A stretch of 64,000 nt of DNA from Calidifontibacillus oryziterrae (GTDB lineage: Bacteria > Bacillota > Bacilli > Bacillales > Bacillaceae_J): NCBI RefSeq assembly GCF_000331575.1, contig NZ_KB223527.1, positions 345,842 to 409,841 on the forward strand. Reading direction: 5' to 3'. Shown here piece after piece: positions 9,039 to 18,405 of this stretch. Every line of letters starts with the position of its first letter. Position 1 is the first letter of the stretch. Made by a program: the position numbers and the translations under genes. The notes beneath the pieces were generated by a model. It was not told where the DNA came from, searched no databases, and worked only from the letters and a program-made list of their open reading frames with translations.

Positions 9039-9575
9039 TTAATTTTTGTTTAATATTTCATTTAATCGATCAATTGATTCGACCATGTGATCAACTATAA
9101 TTGGCAGATCCCCAACCTGTGCTTCAGCAATTTTTCGATCAAACTTTAAACAAATTGAATTCGATAGTTGTTTCGTACGATCTTCATAAAAAAACGACAG
9201 TTGTTGCGTAATCGATGGTCTATTCCCCCAGATTGTTAATAGTGAAAGTTGAATAGCAGAACAGTCATTTTCAATGTCATTCACCTTTGTAAAAAATGTA
9301 ACCTCGACAGTACATCCTAAATCATTGTCTTCGATATCTTTTTCTAGTATTTCTGAAGATAAGTCGTGAGCACCAACATCAATTTGAAGCTTTCCCTGAA
9401 CAGAATTTTGTGACACATCCGCTCTTCGGAACGTAATCGAATAATGTCGTGATAGCTTTGCTAAATCAACTTGATCAACGCGATTTGTTACGACAATCTG
9501 GCCGATTAAATCTAAATCATATACCGCTCCTTCAGCGACGACCTTTAAATTTTCAAAAATAGTTGGATCAAACAT
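9039..9575 (-). CDS. Conserved-type hypothetical protein, 178 aa
   Basis: A cytosolic protein with alternating strand-like segments and no signal or membrane span. I start it at the ATG of MFDPTIFENLKVV (9575) because AGAGAGGAC stands at good spacing before it. An in-frame ATG at 9665 would add 30 residues but has only a weak AAAGGT site. The start pattern (F-D-P-T-I-F-E-N-L-K-V) looks like a conserved Bacillus family, but I cannot name it. It probably forms an operon with yfmL. Confidence 0.7.
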   Translation of the reverse strand: MFDPTIFENLKVVAEGAVYDLDLIGQIVVTNRVDQVDLAKLSRHYSITFRRADVSQNSVQGKLQIDVGAHDLSSEILEKDIEDNDLGCTVEVTFFTKVNDIENDCSAIQLSLLTIWGNRPSITQQLSFFYEDRTKQLSNSICLKFDRKIAEAQVGDLPIIVDHMVESIDRLNEILNKN

Positions 9576-10006
9576 AACCACGTGTCCTCTCTTACTATTA
9601 CCAATTTTTTCAGATTTCCTTGCATCTGTCCAATCGTACAACCCTAAATGGTATATTTTCTTCATTTACTAAAGTACCTTTACCCATTGTATCGGAAATT
9701 TTTCCAATCCACGAATTTTTTCATATACAAGATTGTTATTTTATAAAGTATACTTTAACTATTATTTTAATTTTCCAGTGGCTAAATTTACATATATTAT
9801 TATGTTTATTTATTTTCAACTGCTGTTTTTTTGTTTTTTGATTGAACAATTACTTTAATCTTTCTATAATAGATTAATCAAACAATTTCACTAGCCTTTG
9901 CGGAAATTGATTTATCATCTTTCCAAAAAAATCTGTTTGTATATATACATTACAAATTCTTTAATGGCATTAATCGCGTATAATCGTACTTAAAGGGGGG
10001 TTTTTT
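9576..10006. other. AT-rich intergenic region upstream of metA
   Basis: No coding sequence is supported on either strand, apart from a possible N-terminal extension of the previous gene. A 12-bp palindrome TGTATATATACA lies at 9938-9949. TATAAT at 9979-9984 is the best -10 for metA and would give a leader of only about 16 bases. I see no S-box (SAM) riboswitch or T-box elements here. Confidence 0.5.
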
Positions 10007-10915
10007 ATGCCTATAAACATTCCAAAAAATTTGCCTGCAAAAGGTATCCTTGAAAATGAGAACATATTTATCATGGATGAAGAGCGCGCCTATACACAAG
10101 ACATTCGTCCTTTAAATATTGTTATTTTAAATTTAATGCCAGAAAAAGAAAAAGCAGAGACCCAATTGTTACGTCTGTTGGGTAACTCGCCATTACAGGT
10201 GAATATCACACTTATGCATCCAAGAACTCATCAATCAAAAAACACAGCGAGCGAACATCTTAGAAACTTCTACCGGACATTTGATCAAATTCGCAATCGC
10301 AAGTTTGACGGGATGATCATTACTGGAGCACCGATCGAGCATTTAGAGTTTGAAGATGTGAATTACTGGGATGAATTAAAGGAAATTATGGATTGGACCG
10401 TTACAAATGTCACATCAACTTTGCACATTTGTTGGGGTGCACAAGCAGGGCTTTTCCATCATTTCGGAATTCCAAAATATCCGTTACCAGCAAAAATGTT
10501 TGGTGTTTTTAAACATAAAACGTTTTTACGAAAAACACGCCTTCTTCGTGGCTTCGATGAAGTGTACCTTGTACCTCATTCTAGACATACTGATGTTAAA
10601 AAAGAAGATATTGATAAAGTGGAAGAGCTTGAATTACTTTCCCATTCAGATGAAGCAGGTGTTTGTCTTGTTGCATCAAAGGACCGGAAGCAAATCTTTC
10701 TAACTGGTCATCCAGAATACGATGCTACAACTTTGCGAGATGAATACTTACGTGACAAAAACAGAGGATTAGATATCGCAATACCAGTTAATTATTTCCC
10801 TAATGACGATCCTAATAAACAGCCATTAAACATGTGGCGTTCACATGCAAATTTGCTGTTTGTAAACTGGCTCAATTACTATGTATATCAAACAACACCG
10901 TATGTTTGGGAATAA
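10007..10915 (+). CDS. metA: Homoserine O-acyltransferase (probably acetyl-CoA specific)
   Basis: A 302-aa enzyme that activates homoserine for methionine synthesis in the cytosol. Catalytic Cys142 (HICWGAQAG), His235 and Glu237 (TGHPEYD) are present. Glu111 occupies the position in GAPIEHLEF that in this family favours acetyl-CoA, whereas Gly goes with succinyl-CoA. O-acetylhomoserine is therefore the likely product despite the MetA fold. AAAGGGGGG precedes the ATG. Unlike B. subtilis metA there is no recognisable SAM riboswitch in front of it. It is transcribed alone and has a strong terminator. Confidence 0.95.
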   Translation: MPINIPKNLPAKGILENENIFIMDEERAYTQDIRPLNIVILNLMPEKEKAETQLLRLLGNSPLQVNITLMHPRTHQSKNTASEHLRNFYRTFDQIRNRKFDGMIITGAPIEHLEFEDVNYWDELKEIMDWTVTNVTSTLHICWGAQAGLFHHFGIPKYPLPAKMFGVFKHKTFLRKTRLLRGFDEVYLVPHSRHTDVKKEDIDKVEELELLSHSDEAGVCLVASKDRKQIFLTGHPEYDATTLRDEYLRDKNRGLDIAIPVNYFPNDDPNKQPLNMWRSHANLLFVNWLNYYVYQTTPYVWE

Positions 10916-10922
10916 AATTATG

Positions 10923-10958
10923 ATGTCCTTCATCGACAGAATGAAGGACATTTTTTTT
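10923..10958 (+). terminator. Terminator of metA
   Basis: ATGTCCTTCAT (10923-10933) pairs with ATGAAGGACAT (10941-10951), followed by eight Ts. Confidence 0.9.
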
Positions 10959-11054
10959 GTATTTATCTTATCTAGTTTTGGGCTTCATCGCCTGAATGAA
11001 ATTTCCCAACCAAAATTTGGACTTCATTTTCAGGATTGATGATTATTTCATATT

Positions 11055-11213
11055 TTAACCTTCATATACTTTTGTAGCTTTTCTCCCTTTTTCTTTCTCA
11101 TCACATTCAAAGCAACTCAAAGTTCCGTTTCCCTTTACTACTCCATTTAAAAACCCATCTAGACAATATATCTCTTTCCCACATATTTGGCAGACGCCTA
11201 CCTTTTCCTTCAC
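11055..11213 (-). CDS. Small zinc-ribbon-like protein, 52 aa
   Basis: The GTG at 11213 follows AGGGGGG with 7-base spacing. A longer in-frame reading to 11288 lacks a comparable site. The protein has two Cys pairs, CQIC and CFEC, about 28 residues apart, the spacing of a treble-clef or zinc-ribbon metal site, plus an additional Cys. It is otherwise small, basic and without membrane spans. Function is not recognised; nucleic acid or protein binding through one Zn ion is the family-level expectation. Confidence 0.6.
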   Translation of the reverse strand: MKEKVGVCQICGKEIYCLDGFLNGVVKGNGTLSCFECDEKEKGRKATKVYEG

Positions 11214-11445
11214 ACAAAATCCCCCCTGTTTTTGACCGTTTGTAAATGCAATCCAAAACACACCAACACACCTAGTAATGAATACCAAATATAATAAACT
11301 TCTATCGACCTATCTAAGCTACCTATTTGGAGCGAGAAAGTTTGTTACAATAATTTTATACTTACTAAACATATAAAAAAAGCATTTTTTAGTATTTTAA
11401 ACATAATTATATTGTTTTCAGCAAAGATTGATCCTTAGTTAATTC

Positions 11446-11460
11446 ATAACTAAAAGTTAT
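11446..11460. promoter_or_regulatory. Inverted repeat upstream of the LysR gene, possible LysR operator
   Basis: ATAACT-AAA-AGTTAT is a perfect 15-bp inverted repeat with the T-N11-A layout used by LysR regulators. A second AAGTTAT half site lies at 11486-11492. Both are within 110 bases of the yybE-like start. Confidence 0.45.
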
Positions 11461-11550
11461 TAATTTAATGTTTATTAACAATTAGAAGTTATGATATTGA
11501 TAAAGTATGATATTTTATAAATAAACACGAAAAACATATGAGGTATTAAA

Positions 11551-12423
11551 ATGGAATGGCATCAAATAACTTATTTTCAAATGGTGGCAAAAACAGAGCA
11601 TATCACACGGGCTGCAGAACAATTATCGATTTCACAACCAGCTTTAAGCAGAGCAATATCAAAGCTGGAGGATGAATTGGGGGTTAAACTTTTTCAACGC
11701 AAAGGGAGAAATATTTACTTAAACCGCTATGGAAAAATGTTTTTAAGCAGGGTTGAACAATCAATTAGCCAAATTGAAATAGGAAAACAGGAATTACTAA
11801 ATGAAATTCATCCAGATAATGGCACGATTTCACTGGCTTTTCTACCTTCACTTGGAATGGGGATAGTTCCTGAAATTTTAAGCTATTATAGAGGTAATTT
11901 TACGAATGTAAAGTTTGTTTTGAATCAAGCGTCTAATCAAGAAATTATTAAACAATTAAAGTCTGGTATGGTCGATCTAGCTCTAGTTGCCCTTTTAGAC
12001 GATGATAACGAAGTGATATGGGAACCACTTTTAAGCGAGGAATTGTTTCTGATTGTTTCGGACAACCATTCATTAGCAGCTTATGATGAAGTGGATTTAC
12101 AAGTCATTGAAAGCGAACCGTTTATTTCTTTTAAAGAAGGATATGGATTACGAACGATTATTCAAAATATTTGTTTAGAAGCGGGTTTACAGCCTGATAT
12201 TGTCTTTGAAGGTGAAGATATCGGAACGGTTTCCGGATTAGTAAGTGCAAAATTGGGGGTTTCCTTAGTTCCTGACATACCTGTGTTAAATAAAAATAAC
12301 GTAAAGCTTATTCGTGTAAAAAATCCGATATGCAAGCGAGAAATAGGTATTGCTCGTTTAAAGGATAGCTATGTTTCACCTGTCACCCAACAATTTATCG
12401 AATATGTAAAAGGTTTATTTTAA
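11551..12423 (+). CDS. LysR-family transcriptional regulator, YybE-like
   Basis: A 290-aa regulator. Residues 1-60 form the winged helix-turn-helix (ITRAAEQLSISQPALSRAISKLEDELGVKLF), and residues 90-290 the periplasmic-binding-like effector domain. It is followed after 26 bases by an MFS permease on the same strand, the same order as yybE-yybF in B. subtilis, so it probably controls that exporter. The effector is unknown. GAGGT precedes the ATG. Confidence 0.9.
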   Translation: MEWHQITYFQMVAKTEHITRAAEQLSISQPALSRAISKLEDELGVKLFQRKGRNIYLNRYGKMFLSRVEQSISQIEIGKQELLNEIHPDNGTISLAFLPSLGMGIVPEILSYYRGNFTNVKFVLNQASNQEIIKQLKSGMVDLALVALLDDDNEVIWEPLLSEELFLIVSDNHSLAAYDEVDLQVIESEPFISFKEGYGLRTIIQNICLEAGLQPDIVFEGEDIGTVSGLVSAKLGVSLVPDIPVLNKNNVKLIRVKNPICKREIGIARLKDSYVSPVTQQFIEYVKGLF

Positions 12424-12449
12424 ATCAGTTAAAGGGGTATGCTTCAATT

Positions 12450-13661
12450 ATGCAATACATTCAGCGTGGAACACGCACATTTAAAATGGTAAACGTTGCT
12501 TTATTTGTAGGGGGATTTAATACTTTTGCAATCCTTTGGGGGACACAACCAATCCTACCAGAAATAAGTAAAGAGTTTCATATTTCACCTGCTATTTCTA
12601 GCTTAAGCTTATCGTCTACTACAATTGCTTTAGCGATTAGCATGTTAATTGCAGGCTCCTTATCCGACGTATTTGGAAGAAAATCAGTCATGACTTTTTC
12701 TTTGGTGGCGTCATCAATTCTTGCAATTTTAACGGCTTTTAGCCCAAGCTTTCATCTTTTAATTTTGGGCAGAATATTTCAAGGTATTACTCTTGCCGGA
12801 TTACCGGCAGTAGCAATGGCTTATTTAGGTGAGGAAATTGATCCAAGAAGTTTAGGAATGGCAATGGGATTGTATATTAGCGGAAATTCCGTTGGTGGTA
12901 TGGGTGGCCGGATTATAAGTGGTATTTTGACGGATCTTTCCGGGTGGCGTATAGCATTAGCAGGAATAGGAATAATTAGTTTACTTGCTAGTATTATTTT
13001 CTGGTTTATTTTACCGAAATCTTCTCATTTTAAACCACAAAAACTTGCTATGAAGCCGACTATCACTTCTTTATTTTCTAAGTTTAGAGAACCAGGTCTA
13101 CCTTCCATTTTTATTACTGGCTTTCTATTAATGGGTAGTTTTGTATCATTATATAACTATATTGGTTTTCAACTTATTGCTCCACCCTACTCTTTAAGTC
13201 AGACATTAGTTGGATTTATATTTATTGTCTATACGGTAGGAACATTTAGTTCGACATGGATGGGGATGCTAGCTGATCAATACGGAAAAAGAAGGTTATT
13301 ACAAATATCCCTTTTAATATTGTTATTAGGGGCATGCTTGACGTTGCACACGTCGTTATGGATAAAAATCAGCGGAATAGCTATTTTTACGTATGGCTTT
13401 TTCGCAGGGCATTCGATCGCAAGCGGCTGGGTTGGCCAATTAGCTACTCACAACAAGGCGCAAGCATCTGCTATCTATTTATTTTTCTATTACTTAGGTT
13501 CTAGTATTGGCGGTACAGCAAGTGGTACATTTTATAGTAGCTTTGGCTGGACAGGGGTTGTTGCGATGATCGTCGGCTTAGCCGTCATATCTATTATTAT
13601 TTCGATTCGCATCAGGGTTACTTCAACTAACCGTTTCATGCAAACTCCTCATAGTGTATAA
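12450..13661 (+). CDS. MFS transporter, YybF/YnfM-like exporter
   Basis: A 403-aa inner-membrane protein with about 12 hydrophobic segments and the MFS loop 2-3 motif GSLSDVFGRKSVM (motif A). A second related loop is LADQYGKRRLL after TM8, and RIFQGI follows TM3. The family exports drugs, sugars or amino acids by proton antiport; the substrate here is unknown. It forms a pair with the LysR gene upstream, and the pair ends in a hairpin terminator. Confidence 0.9.
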   Translation: MQYIQRGTRTFKMVNVALFVGGFNTFAILWGTQPILPEISKEFHISPAISSLSLSSTTIALAISMLIAGSLSDVFGRKSVMTFSLVASSILAILTAFSPSFHLLILGRIFQGITLAGLPAVAMAYLGEEIDPRSLGMAMGLYISGNSVGGMGGRIISGILTDLSGWRIALAGIGIISLLASIIFWFILPKSSHFKPQKLAMKPTITSLFSKFREPGLPSIFITGFLLMGSFVSLYNYIGFQLIAPPYSLSQTLVGFIFIVYTVGTFSSTWMGMLADQYGKRRLLQISLLILLLGACLTLHTSLWIKISGIAIFTYGFFAGHSIASGWVGQLATHNKAQASAIYLFFYYLGSSIGGTASGTFYSSFGWTGVVAMIVGLAVISIIISIRIRVTSTNRFMQTPHSV

Positions 13662-13700
13662 AGGGATGAGACAATACCAGTCTCTTCCCTTTTCAATTTT
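13661..13700 (+). terminator. Terminator of the LysR-MFS pair
   Basis: AAGGGATGAGAC (13661-13672) pairs with GTCTCTTCCCTT (13680-13691) with one mismatch, followed by TTCAATTTT. Confidence 0.75.
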
Positions 13701-13782
13701 CCCAAGAATCCCCGTACCAAAAAACTCCCAAAAAAGTGTCATGATTTTGATTTTTTAAGGCACATTTCGAATGATAATTCAA

Positions 13783-16014
13783 TCATTTATTGGTAACATT
13801 TAATAAACGTAAACTGTTTAGTGTAACTAGCAACGTTGCTCCCATATCTGCAAAAATGGCAATCCAAAGTGTTAACCATCCTGGAATAACTAAGAGTAAT
13901 GCTAATACTTTAATCGCTAAAGAAAAGCTAATGTTTTGCTTAATAATTGCCAAGGCTTTTCGGCTAAGCTTAATTGTATAAGGTAGTTTATGCAAATCAT
14001 CAGACATTAAGGCAATATCGGCAGTTTCGAGTGCGGTATCCGTGCCAACACCGCCCATTGCAACACCAATGTTCGCTGCAGCTAAAGCTGGTGCATCATT
14101 CACCCCATCTCCCACCATTGCTACACTTTTATAAGTGGCTCGAAGTTCTTTAATATAATTTAATTTGTCTTCCGGAAGTAAATCAGACTTAATCTCACTC
14201 ACTCCAACTTGAATCCCAATTGCTTCTGCTGTCCCTCTGTTATCACCTGTTAACATAATAGTTCTAACAATACCTAACTCGTGAAGCTTCTGGATAACCT
14301 CTTTTGAACTTTCTCGCACAACATCAGCGACTGCAATAATTAAAAGAATCCCTTGTTCTGTTCCTACCATCATTACCGTTTTTCCTTCTGATTGGAGTGT
14401 AGCTATTTTATCGCTAGTTTCGAGATCAATCCCATTTAGTAAGATGTCGGAAAATAGATTGGTACTGCCAACATAGTACGTTTGATTATAAACGGTTGCT
14501 TTAACGCCTTTACCAGTGATTGCTTGAAAGTCTTGAATTTCAATAGCGTTAAAATTTAGGCTAGTTTCTTCAGCTTTCTTGATCACCGCAGTTGCTAGTG
14601 GGTGTTGTGATCCTTTTTCAATAGCCGCTGTAATCGCCAATAATTCATGTGCAGTTTGATTAGCGCGATTGATATCGTTGCCATTTTTGGTTTTCCTTTG
14701 TATACACGTTATAATATCCGTTACAACTGGAACACCTTTGGTCAATGTCCCTGTTTTGTCAAAAGCAATCACCTTTAATGCTCCCGTTTCTTCTAAATAA
14801 ACCCCACCTTTAATTAATACTCCATTTCTAGCCGCATTGCCAATAGCAGTGACAACTGCAACCGGAGTAGAAACAACTAAGGCACAAGGGCAACCTACAA
14901 CTAATGCAGCCAATCCCTGGTATATCCAGATACTCCAATCAGCACCAAACAGGATCGGTGGAACTATTGCAATAAGAAGTGCCAAAACAATAATCGCAGG
15001 TGTATAGTATTTTGCAAATTTATCAACAAAAGCTTGTGAAGGTGCACGTTCTGCTTGCGCTTCTTCGACTAAATGAATGATCTTTGCCAATGTTGTATCA
15101 TCTACTCTTTTTGTAACTTTTACTTCAAGTAGTCCTTCTTCATTTAATGTTCCTGCATACACCTCATCGTTCTTTGATTTAAGTACAGGAACACTTTCAC
15201 CTGTAATCGCTGCCTGATTTATTGTGGATGTACCCTTTGTGACGATACCATCCATCGCTAGTTTTTGCCCTGGCTTGACAATCATTGTGTCACCGACTTC
15301 AATATCATCAGTTGCTACCATTATTTCTTTAACGCCGCGACGAATTAGTGCTTCTTTTGGTGCAATATCCATCAATGCTTCCAGCGACGCTCGAGCTTTA
15401 TCCATTGAATAACGTTCTAGTGCTTCACTTATTGCAAAAAGAATGACCACTGTTGCTCCTTCGCCCCATTCACCTATTAGAGCAGCTCCGATGATCGCAA
15501 TCGTCATAAGTGTACTCATATCAAACCTACATACACTTAAATTTTTGAGACCTTTCCGAAACAAGGTGAAACCCCCGATTACGATAGCTGCGGCATAGCC
15601 AATCATCGCTGAAACGTGACCATCACCGGATTTCACAGCAAAAAACAAGCTGATAACAAGAATAATCAAGGAAATATATACTTTAATGTTTTCCTTTTGT
15701 TTCCAAAAGGGAATACGTTCCATTTTTTTTGTAGTTTCATCACCGATTTTTAATTTTTCAAATTCTCCGGCTTTTTCAAGCTCCTTAATCGTTGTCTTAC
15801 CTGTGACTGTAATTTTGGAAGCAGCAAAATTTACCTTTGCATCTAAAACACCATCCAGGCGTTTCACGTTCATTTCGAACGTATTCGCACAGCTAGCTCA
15901 AGAAAACCCTTGAACGCGGTACGTTTTTTTCTCTACCGTAACCATATTTTCAGTAGCGCTTATTTTATAATGTGAATTACGTCTGGAAAACTCTGATGCT
16001 CGTTCTTCAATCAT
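13783..16014 (-). CDS. cadA: Cd2+/Zn2+/Pb2+ P1B-type ATPase with in-frame TGA at codon 39 (candidate selenoprotein)
   Basis: A metal-efflux pump of 743 residues if TGA (15898-15900) is decoded. The ATG at 16014 overlaps the cadC stop and follows AGAGGAG at 7 bases, so translation clearly starts here. The first 38 residues lead into GFS-(TGA)-ASCANTFE, where other CadA proteins have G-x-T/S-C-x-x-C; TGA replaces the first Cys of the HMA metal site. After it the frame is intact to a normal stop. Downstream motifs are TGES (271-274), membrane CPC (375-377), DKTGT (Asp419) and GDGVNDAPA, plus about eight membrane spans and a late FADMGATL helix typical of Zn/Cd pumps. A hairpin after the TGA fits the bacterial SECIS layout. 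Alternatives are a nonsense mutation, a sequencing error, or restart at the ATG 15873, which would delete the metal site and has no ribosome binding site. Confidence 0.85.
15859..15888 (-). promoter_or_regulatory. SECIS-like hairpin downstream of the in-frame TGA in cadA
   Basis: On the minus strand GCG-AAT-ACGTTC-GAAAT-GAACGT-GAAA-CGC folds into a 6-bp stem with a 5-nt apical loop starting with G, plus an outer 3-bp stem. The apical loop begins 22 nt after the TGA. A short distance of this order and a G at the start of the loop are the features I associate with bacterial SECIS elements. It is coding sequence as well. Confidence 0.55.
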
Positions 16015-16375
16015 TGATTTTCTCCTCTTTCTTATATTCAATTGCCATCATCATGATTTTTTTTACGTGATCATCAATAAGAGAATAAAACGCCATTTTC
16101 CCTTCTTTTCGATATTTTACAATTCCTTGCTTATAAAGGGCTCGTAAATGATGTGATGTCGTTGCGACTGAAGCGCCTATAATATTTGCAATGTCACAAA
16201 CACACAACTCTTGATCTTGGCATAAAGCGTAGACAGTTTTCGCCCTATTTTCATCAGCTAATGATTTAAAAAGTTGAACAATACTTACTATATCTTCAGT
16301 TTGTAAACCCTTTTGAATTCGATCTACCTTCACGGCGTCAAAACAGTATATTTCACATGTATCTTTCGAAGTCAT
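16007..16375 (-). CDS. cadC: ArsR/SmtB-family metal-sensing repressor, CadC-like
   Basis: A 122-aa winged-helix repressor of the cad operon. The metal-sensing Cys residues of CadC are in place: Cys7 and Cys11 (CEIYC) at the N-terminus and Cys58/Cys60 in ELCVCD of helix 3. A D-D-H motif at 101-103 resembles the second (alpha-5) site. HTH: ANIIGASVATTSHHLRAL. I use the ATG at 16375 after GAAGGAG; a GTG lies three codons upstream. Its stop overlaps the cadA start by 8 bases, so the two are translationally coupled. An imperfect palindrome over the promoter is the likely operator, released when Cd, Pb or Zn binds. Confidence 0.93.
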   Translation of the reverse strand: MTSKDTCEIYCFDAVKVDRIQKGLQTEDIVSIVQLFKSLADENRAKTVYALCQDQELCVCDIANIIGASVATTSHHLRALYKQGIVKYRKEGKMAFYSLIDDHVKKIMMMAIEYKKEEKIND

Positions 16376-16400
16376 TTCTTTCACTCCTTCATCATTCCAA

Positions 16401-16423
16401 TATACTCTTGAATATATTTTATA
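16401..16423 (-). promoter_or_regulatory. cad promoter -10 and overlapping CadC-type operator
   Basis: TATACTC-TT-GAATATA (16401-16416) is an inverted repeat with one mismatch that resembles CadC operators. It adjoins a -10 element TATAAA on the minus strand (16418-16423), so a bound repressor would cover the transcription start. Confidence 0.6.
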
Positions 16424-16622
16424 GTATTACACACCTTCAATCAAATGTTAATTTGAATGAAAATATCAAGTCAAGCTATCTTGTGTAATCTTTATGAAAC
16501 CGTTCCGAAAAAGGTTATTACGATATATGATTTCAATATTAAATTAGTTGTTTGTTTTGCATATTTTGGAAAATGTATGGGAAGCTAAAATAAAATATGT
16601 AACCCTACTCGGAGGAACCATT

Positions 16623-17636
16623 ATGGAGAAACAAATTAGATTAACATCAGGTGAAATCGCTCAGCTTTGGGCGCAATACATGAATGATACTGCAAGCATA
16701 TGTGTACTAACATTTTTTTTAGAGAAAGCTGAAGATGCTGAAATTAAACCAATTATTGAATACGCTTTAGATATATCTAATAAACATATCCAAAAATTAA
16801 CATCAATTTTTTCTGAAGAAATGTTTGCAGTTCCCCATGGTTTTAAAATTGAAGAGGATGTTGATTTAACCGCGCCTAGATTGTATTCTGATAGCTATGT
16901 ATTAAATTTTCTTCATCAGATGGCAATGATTGGACTTACGACTTACTCAGCTAGTGTATCTGCGTCTGCGAGGGCGGATTTAACAGAGTATTACATGGAC
17001 TGCCTTACTGAAACTATGCTTCTGTATAAAAAGTCAAAAAACTTACTTTTATCTAAAGGGCTTTATATAAGATCTCCATACTTGCCAAACACAGAAAAGG
17101 TCGAGTATGTCAATAAGCAAGGTTTTCTGTGGGATGTTCTTGGTGAGAAAAGACCGTTAGTCGTATCGGAGATTAGTAACTTATTTTCTAATATTCAAAG
17201 AAATGCTTTAGGGGCTGCTACATTAGCCGGTTTTTGTCAAGTCGCTCAAAATAAAGAAGTAAAACAATTCTTTACTAAAGGTATTGAGATTGCCAAAAAG
17301 CATATTAAATTGTTTGGGAAAAAATTAGAAGAAAGTTACCTACCTGTCCCTACAACTTGGGCTTCTGAAATAACAGATAGCACTGCTTATACTTTTTCAG
17401 ATAAGCTGATGATGTTTTTCACATCCGCGTTAATAGGTCTTAGCATTGGATATTATGGTACTGCTATATCCCAAAGCCCTAGGTTAGACTTAGGTGTTAT
17501 GTATAATCGATTAATGTTAGAAATCCAACTTTACTCTGAGGATGGTTCTAATATCATGATTAATAATCGCTGGTTAGAGCAGCCACCAATCGCAGCAGAT
17601 AGAGATGAGTTAGCTAAGAAAAACAAAAACGGTTAA
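16623..17636 (+). CDS. DUF3231 family protein
   Basis: A 337-aa protein. The ATG at 16623 follows CGGAGGA; longer in-frame readings lack a site. It has two similar helical halves (about 5-165 and 170-330), each with a Gly/Ala-rich hydrophobic helix near its end (MAMIGLTTYSASVSASARAD and ALIGLSIGYYGTAISQSPRLD). This is the layout of DUF3231 proteins, which are widespread in Bacillus and have ferritin-like four-helix folds. Function is unknown. It is a single-gene unit, not obviously linked to cad, which is divergent. Confidence 0.8.
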   Translation: MEKQIRLTSGEIAQLWAQYMNDTASICVLTFFLEKAEDAEIKPIIEYALDISNKHIQKLTSIFSEEMFAVPHGFKIEEDVDLTAPRLYSDSYVLNFLHQMAMIGLTTYSASVSASARADLTEYYMDCLTETMLLYKKSKNLLLSKGLYIRSPYLPNTEKVEYVNKQGFLWDVLGEKRPLVVSEISNLFSNIQRNALGAATLAGFCQVAQNKEVKQFFTKGIEIAKKHIKLFGKKLEESYLPVPTTWASEITDSTAYTFSDKLMMFFTSALIGLSIGYYGTAISQSPRLDLGVMYNRLMLEIQLYSEDGSNIMINNRWLEQPPIAADRDELAKKNKNG

Positions 17637-17694
17637 TATCCACCAGTACTACGGACAAATCTGTTACACGATCGTCACAACATTACTGTTATAA

Positions 17695-17723
17695 GGGTAT
17701 AGTATAGGGTCATCGCTATACCC
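17695..17723. repeat. Inverted repeat upstream of the MarR gene
   Basis: GGGTATAG (17695-17702) is perfectly repeated inverted as CTATACCC (17716-17723). No T-run follows, so it is more likely a regulatory or processing hairpin than a terminator. Confidence 0.5.
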
Positions 17724-17739
17724 AAGTATAGAGATTAAA

Positions 17740-17786
17740 TTGACACTTCAAAATTTAATTAATATAATTATCTTTAATTCGAGATA
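17740..17786 (+). promoter_or_regulatory. Promoter and operator of the marR-type gene
   Basis: TTGACA (17740-17745), a 17-base spacer and TATAAT (17763-17768) form a perfect sigma-A promoter. It is followed at the expected start by the palindrome TATCTTTAA-TTCGAGATA (17769-17786), one of four related sites near this gene and yceI, consistent with autorepression. Confidence 0.85.
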
Positions 17787-17801
17787 AAAAGAGGAATGGT
17801 A

Positions 17802-18257
17802 ATGATGGAAGTTAACAACGATCATAAATTGGACGAGGATTTATCCTTAAAGGTATTTATTGTTTTGACACGAGCTTTGCAATCAATAAATAAACGGGTT
17901 GAGGAAGACATTAAACGTAGGGGACTAAATCCAACAGAGTTTGCAGTTTTAGAATTAATTTATAGTAAAGGTGAACAACCAATCCAAAAAATTGGGGGAA
18001 AAGTTCTAATAGCAAGCAGCAGTATAACTTATGTGGTGGACAAGTTAGAAATGAAAAAATTAATAGAGAGAAAGCCTTGTCCGAAAGACCGTCGTGTCAC
18101 TTATGCTACGATAACTCCGGCAGGAACTGAATTGATGAATGAGATCTTCCCTAAACATAGAGCGGCGATAAATGAAATATGTAGTGGGCTAAATATAAAT
18201 GAAAAAGAAGTCTTGATTCAACTGTTAAAAAAATTAGGATATCATGCTCAAGGCTAA
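17802..18257 (+). CDS. MarR-family transcriptional regulator
   Basis: A 151-aa dimeric winged-helix regulator. The wing and recognition-helix region is visible as IGGKVLIASSSITYVVDKLEMKKLIERKPCPKDRRVTYATITPAG, with the conserved D-R-R of the wing. The start at 17802 lies 6 bases after GAGGA; an ATG 6 bases upstream is too close to the site. A single Cys in the wing (CPKD) could be a redox switch, as in other MarR proteins of the MhqR/OhrR type, but this is inference. It adjoins a YceI-family gene on the same strand, and shared palindromes suggest it represses both. Confidence 0.9.
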   Translation: MMEVNNDHKLDEDLSLKVFIVLTRALQSINKRVEEDIKRRGLNPTEFAVLELIYSKGEQPIQKIGGKVLIASSSITYVVDKLEMKKLIERKPCPKDRRVTYATITPAGTELMNEIFPKHRAAINEICSGLNINEKEVLIQLLKKLGYHAQG

Positions 18258-18272
18258 TATTTTTTTATTATT

Positions 18273-18290
18273 TATCTCGAAATCGTAATA
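18273..18290. promoter_or_regulatory. MarR operator-like site O2
   Basis: TATCTCGAA-ATCGTAATA; the left half is perfect and the right half matches TTCGAGATA at 6 of 9 positions. It lies between the marR stop and the yceI promoter. Confidence 0.55.
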
Positions 18291-18309
18291 TACTAATTAA
18301 AAATTATTA

Positions 18310-18358
18310 TTGACACCTAAAACTTTTACGTGATAAAATTTATCTCAGATTCGAGATA
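18310..18358 (+). promoter_or_regulatory. Promoter of yceI-type gene with MarR operator O3
   Basis: TTGACA (18310-18315) and GATAAAAT (18332-18339) form a sigma-A promoter. The operator TATCTCAGA-TTCGAGATA (18341-18358, right half perfect) begins at the predicted start site. Confidence 0.75.
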
Positions 18359-18405
18359 TATTGTTTCGAGGTAATACGTTAGCTACTTCTTATTTTTTAA
18401 ATATA

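Noticed and set aside
9576-10006. SAM or T-box riboswitch upstream of metA
   Set aside because: None of the conserved blocks (S-box core, T-box GGTGG) is present.
13783-15873. cadA beginning at the internal ATG 15873
   Set aside because: There is no ribosome binding site before it. It removes the metal-binding motif, and a perfectly placed start exists at 16014 in the same frame.
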